Shown one piece after another: positions 61,719 through 64,000 of a stretch of DNA of 64,000 nt. The translations under genes and the position numbers were made by a program. Positions within the stretch are counted from its first letter, which is position 1, and the number at the start of each line of letters is the position of its first letter. The notes beneath the pieces were generated by a model that saw nothing but the letters and a program-made list of their open reading frames with translations, made no database searches and was not told the DNA's origin. The stretch comes from JBBATK01 sp044224515 (GTDB taxonomy: Bacteria > Bacteroidota > Ignavibacteria > Kapaibacteriales > NICIL-2), in NCBI GenBank assembly GCA_044224515.1, contig JBGAKH010000011.1:1-64000 (forward strand), in the 5' to 3' direction.

Positions 61719-62067
61719 CGGTGCATAGAGTGGTGCATAGGGCTTTCACTTATGCCCCCATTCATCACCTTATGTACCGTAGCAGCTAATAAAGCGACAC
61801 TACTAACGGGAAATGATAAACTTTATGCACTTCTGCACCGTACGCGGTGCACATTAAAAAACACTATGCACCGGCAATGCACCGCTTTACGCACCCTGTT
61901 TTCCCTCTAATTCTTCTTTATTCTCCTTTTGGTACATAAGTACATAATAATAAGTAATGAAGAGGAGTAGTAAGAAAGTAGGGATAAAGGGGGCAGAGAC
62001 AGTAGAGATATAGTAGAAATACACACTACAGGAGCACATAGGGAATTTTTACGCACCTAGTGCACCA
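61719..62067. other. Iteron-like repeat region, candidate replication origin
   Basis: Repeated (G)GTGCAT(A)/TATGCACC words occur at 61720, 61732, 61824, 61845, 61865, 61877 and near 62051-62066 in both orientations. A pyrimidine-rich tract (61909-61939) is followed by an A/T and purine-rich stretch (61940-62030), which could be a DNA-unwinding element. It lies directly downstream of the primase-helicase gene. No gene is seen. Confidence 0.6.
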
Positions 62068-62442
62068 ATGACGAAAATGACTACTCTCAATGATCTGGGT
62101 TTTAAAGCCCCTAAAAAATCAACACCGAGACAAGAGCCGATGGCTGCAGTGTCAACGCCAAGTGATGCGCAGCCCGCTGCGGAGACTCGAAAGTCGAATT
62201 CGGTTTCCACCGAGCGGGTCGCAAAAGCAACCACACCTGAGCTGGCAGCACCACGTTTTTTGTCAAGCGATGAGAAGCTTCGCTTCGCAAAGACTCGGCA
62301 CTGCCCGCCTCATGTGGCAGCCCAGCCGGACGAATGGGAAGTGCTCTGGGAAGGTGGCTCGACATTCCTTTTCGCGCGCTCATGGGAAAGCCATGACGCA
62401 ATTATCAACAGACTGAATTTGATGGGGCACGCGGATGCTTAG
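62068..62442 (+). CDS. Hypothetical protein, 124 aa
   Basis: The N-terminal ~60 residues are low-complexity (Ser/Thr/Ala/Lys). The C-terminal ~55 form a compact domain (PDEWEVLWEGGSTFLFARSW, then ESHDAIINRLNLMG). No known family. It overlaps the helicase start by 8 bp, so it is probably co-translated; a replication accessory role is possible. Confidence 0.6.
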   Translation: MTKMTTLNDLGFKAPKKSTPRQEPMAAVSTPSDAQPAAETRKSNSVSTERVAKATTPELAAPRFLSSDEKLRFAKTRHCPPHVAAQPDEWEVLWEGGSTFLFARSWESHDAIINRLNLMGHADA

Positions 62443-63751
62443 AGACTATCAACAAAGATTAGCGGAGCAAGGTGCGGTTGTCTTGATGGAGCATGGGCTC
62501 GTGTACTACTCCATTGAGATGCGGGTTGGCAAGACGCTCATAGCACTTGCGACCGCTGAACTGGCAGGAGCTGCAAGGGTGCTGTTCGTGACAAAGAAGA
62601 AGGCTATCGAATCGGTTGAGTTGGACTTTCAGCGCGAGCCGTTCACCTTCACACTGGATGTCACTAACTACGAGCAAGTGTCCAAGTTCGGTGGTAAGCA
62701 GCACTATGACGTTATTATCGTCGATGAAGCACATGGGCTCGGCGCGTTTCCGAAACCGTCACTTCGCACCGAGCAGCTCAAGGAACTAGCAAAGCGCTCT
62801 CAGATCATTTATCTCTCCGGCACGCCGACACCTGAGACCTACTCACAGATATTCCACCAGCTGTGGATAAGCCCGTTCTCTCCGTTCGAGCACAAGAACT
62901 TTTACAAATGGGCTAAAGAGTACGTTGATATCAGAGAGCGTGTCATCAACGGTTACAAGATGAACGACTACACCAAGGCGCGAAAGGACCTCATTGATGA
63001 GAAGACCAAACACCTGTTCGTCAGCTATACGCAATCCGAGGCTGGATTCACTGCTGGTGAGGTTCAGGAGTCGATCCTGCTGGTCCCGATGGATGAGCGG
63101 ATCTACAAACTCTCCAAGCTGCTTGTCGCCAACAAGTATCACAAGTTCCTCGACGGGTCAGAGTTAGTGTGCGACTCAGCAGTGAAGCTGCAGAACAAGC
63201 TCCATCAGATCTTTTCCGGTACGATCATAACCGAAACCGGAGAGCCAAAGATCCTCGATCGCTCAAAGGCGAAGTTCATCAAGCGGTTCTTCGAAGGCAA
63301 GAAGATCGCCGTCTTTTACCAATTCCAAGCCGAAGGCACAATGCTCCGAGAGGAACTTGAGAACATCACCGACTCACCATCTGAGTTCAACGTCTCAACC
63401 GATAAGACTTTTCTCTGCCAGATCCAGTCAGGGTCGATGGGTATCAACCTTGCCACAGCAGACGCACTGGTCTTCATGAATATCAACTTCAGCTTCGTGC
63501 AGTACTGGCAAGCTCGCGCAAGAGCTCAAGCACTCGAGCGTGAGGATTCGGCAAAGGTATACTGGATCTTCTCCGAGAACGGCATTGAGCAGAAGATCCT
63601 TGAGGCAGTCACAAAGAAGAAAAACTACACACTCTCATATTTCAATCGGGACTATGGAATCGGGCATTCAAGCACAAATCCTAGACTGGCTCAAAGAGCA
63701 GGGCATCTACGCAGAGAAGATGGTCATCGGCAACCGCTCCGGTCTGCCTGA
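62435..63751 (+). CDS. SF2 (SNF2/DEAH-like) phage helicase
   Basis: Helicase motifs are in order: motif I MRVGKTLIALATAEL (near residue 30), motif II VIIVDEAHGLG (near 96), motif III IIYLSGTPTPE (near 130), and the C-terminal lobe with FLCQIQSGSMGINLATADAL (motif V region) and QYWQARARAQALERED (motif VI). The 438 aa are compact and typical of phage DEXH helicases. The last ~30 codons overlap the VRR-NUC gene in another frame. Confidence 0.88.
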   Translation: MLRDYQQRLAEQGAVVLMEHGLVYYSIEMRVGKTLIALATAELAGAARVLFVTKKKAIESVELDFQREPFTFTLDVTNYEQVSKFGGKQHYDVIIVDEAHGLGAFPKPSLRTEQLKELAKRSQIIYLSGTPTPETYSQIFHQLWISPFSPFEHKNFYKWAKEYVDIRERVINGYKMNDYTKARKDLIDEKTKHLFVSYTQSEAGFTAGEVQESILLVPMDERIYKLSKLLVANKYHKFLDGSELVCDSAVKLQNKLHQIFSGTIITETGEPKILDRSKAKFIKRFFEGKKIAVFYQFQAEGTMLREELENITDSPSEFNVSTDKTFLCQIQSGSMGINLATADALVFMNINFSFVQYWQARARAQALEREDSAKVYWIFSENGIEQKILEAVTKKKNYTLSYFNRDYGIGHSSTNPRLAQRAGHLRREDGHRQPLRSA

Positions 63752-63947
63752 CGTTCGTTGCTGCGTCGCTGGCCTGTATGTCGCTTTCGAGGTCAAAGTA
63801 CCTGGTGAACGACCGCGACCACTTCAAGCCTACAACCTGAAGAAAATCCGCGAAAGCGGGGGGATTGCGGTAACGGTGACATCACTCGAAGAAGCCAAGG
63901 TCATCGTTAAATCAGCCCGAATGAAAGCGTCGACAAATAAGCGTTAA
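63654..63947 (+). CDS. VRR-NUC domain nuclease
   Basis: This 97-aa protein is a stand-alone VRR-NUC (PD-(D/E)XK) domain: GNRSGLPDVR (Asp33), LYVAFEVKVPG (Glu46, Lys48) and PLQAYNLKKI (Gln58). Such phage proteins act on branched or flap DNA. The start ATG 63654 lies 98 bp before the helicase stop, a long coding overlap. The last ~50 bases of the window after it hold nothing recognisable. Confidence 0.88.
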   Translation: MESGIQAQILDWLKEQGIYAEKMVIGNRSGLPDVRCCVAGLYVAFEVKVPGERPRPLQAYNLKKIRESGGIAVTVTSLEEAKVIVKSARMKASTNKR

Positions 63948-64000
63948 ATATCTTTTATTCACTACTACATCACGTAGGCTCCACAAGCCGCCAAGGATTG

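Overview
The window looks like the chromosome of a Bacteroidota/Chlorobiota-type bacterium, closest in flavour to the Ignavibacteria/Kapabacteria side. At least six large secreted proteins end in a type IX secretion (Por) C-terminal sorting domain. MurE carries the meso-diaminopimelate motif, and HrcA, which most classical Bacteroidetes lack, is present with a CIRCE-like site. Many genes have visible Shine-Dalgarno sequences, which also argues against a classical Bacteroidetes. The lineage is an inference.

Region 1 (1-28.8 kb) is mostly ordinary chromosome. It opens with the 3' end of a protein made of 112-residue near-identical repeats. Then come murE, tatC, a trans-polyprenyl diphosphate synthase, a Bax-inhibitor-1 family membrane protein, a TPR protein next to an LptF/LptG permease, a MalK/UgpC-type ATPase overlapping hrcA, and a GH2-like protein that has lost its catalytic motifs but gained a membrane domain. 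Next are T9SS exported proteins (a BNR-repeat protein and a subtilase), a DcuC-like carrier, a Rossmann oxidoreductase, MgtE and an SGNH-like T9SS protein.

Region 2 (28.8-40.2 kb) is a more AT-rich accessory island. Two paralogous and one related T9SS beta-propeller proteins and a fourth secreted protein are interleaved with debris: two decayed copies of a phage virion-morphogenesis gene, IS3-type transposase remnants and a 24-bp degenerate repeat array.

Region 3 (40.2-64 kb) is the left part of a prophage or prophage-like element. A tyrosine integrase lies at the edge. It is followed by about 10 kb of minus-strand cargo: a TcmP/three-Cys-motif pair, an AbiJ-like protein, two secreted barrel-like proteins, and a tight cassette of an unknown 319-aa protein, a multipass membrane protein, a methyltransferase-nuclease fusion and a further membrane-anchored protein. 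A LexA/CI-type repressor closes this block. Rightward from a divergent operator region run the early genes: small DNA-binding proteins, a RecB/Cas4-like nuclease, an SMC-like ATPase, small lipoproteins, a tRNA-like element, a DnaQ-type exonuclease with an extra domain, a prim-pol/helicase, an iteron-like origin candidate, an SF2 helicase and a VRR-NUC nuclease. The structural genes would lie beyond the window.

The most promising undescribed system is the minus-strand cargo between the integrase and the repressor, especially the four-gene cassette at 45971-49614.
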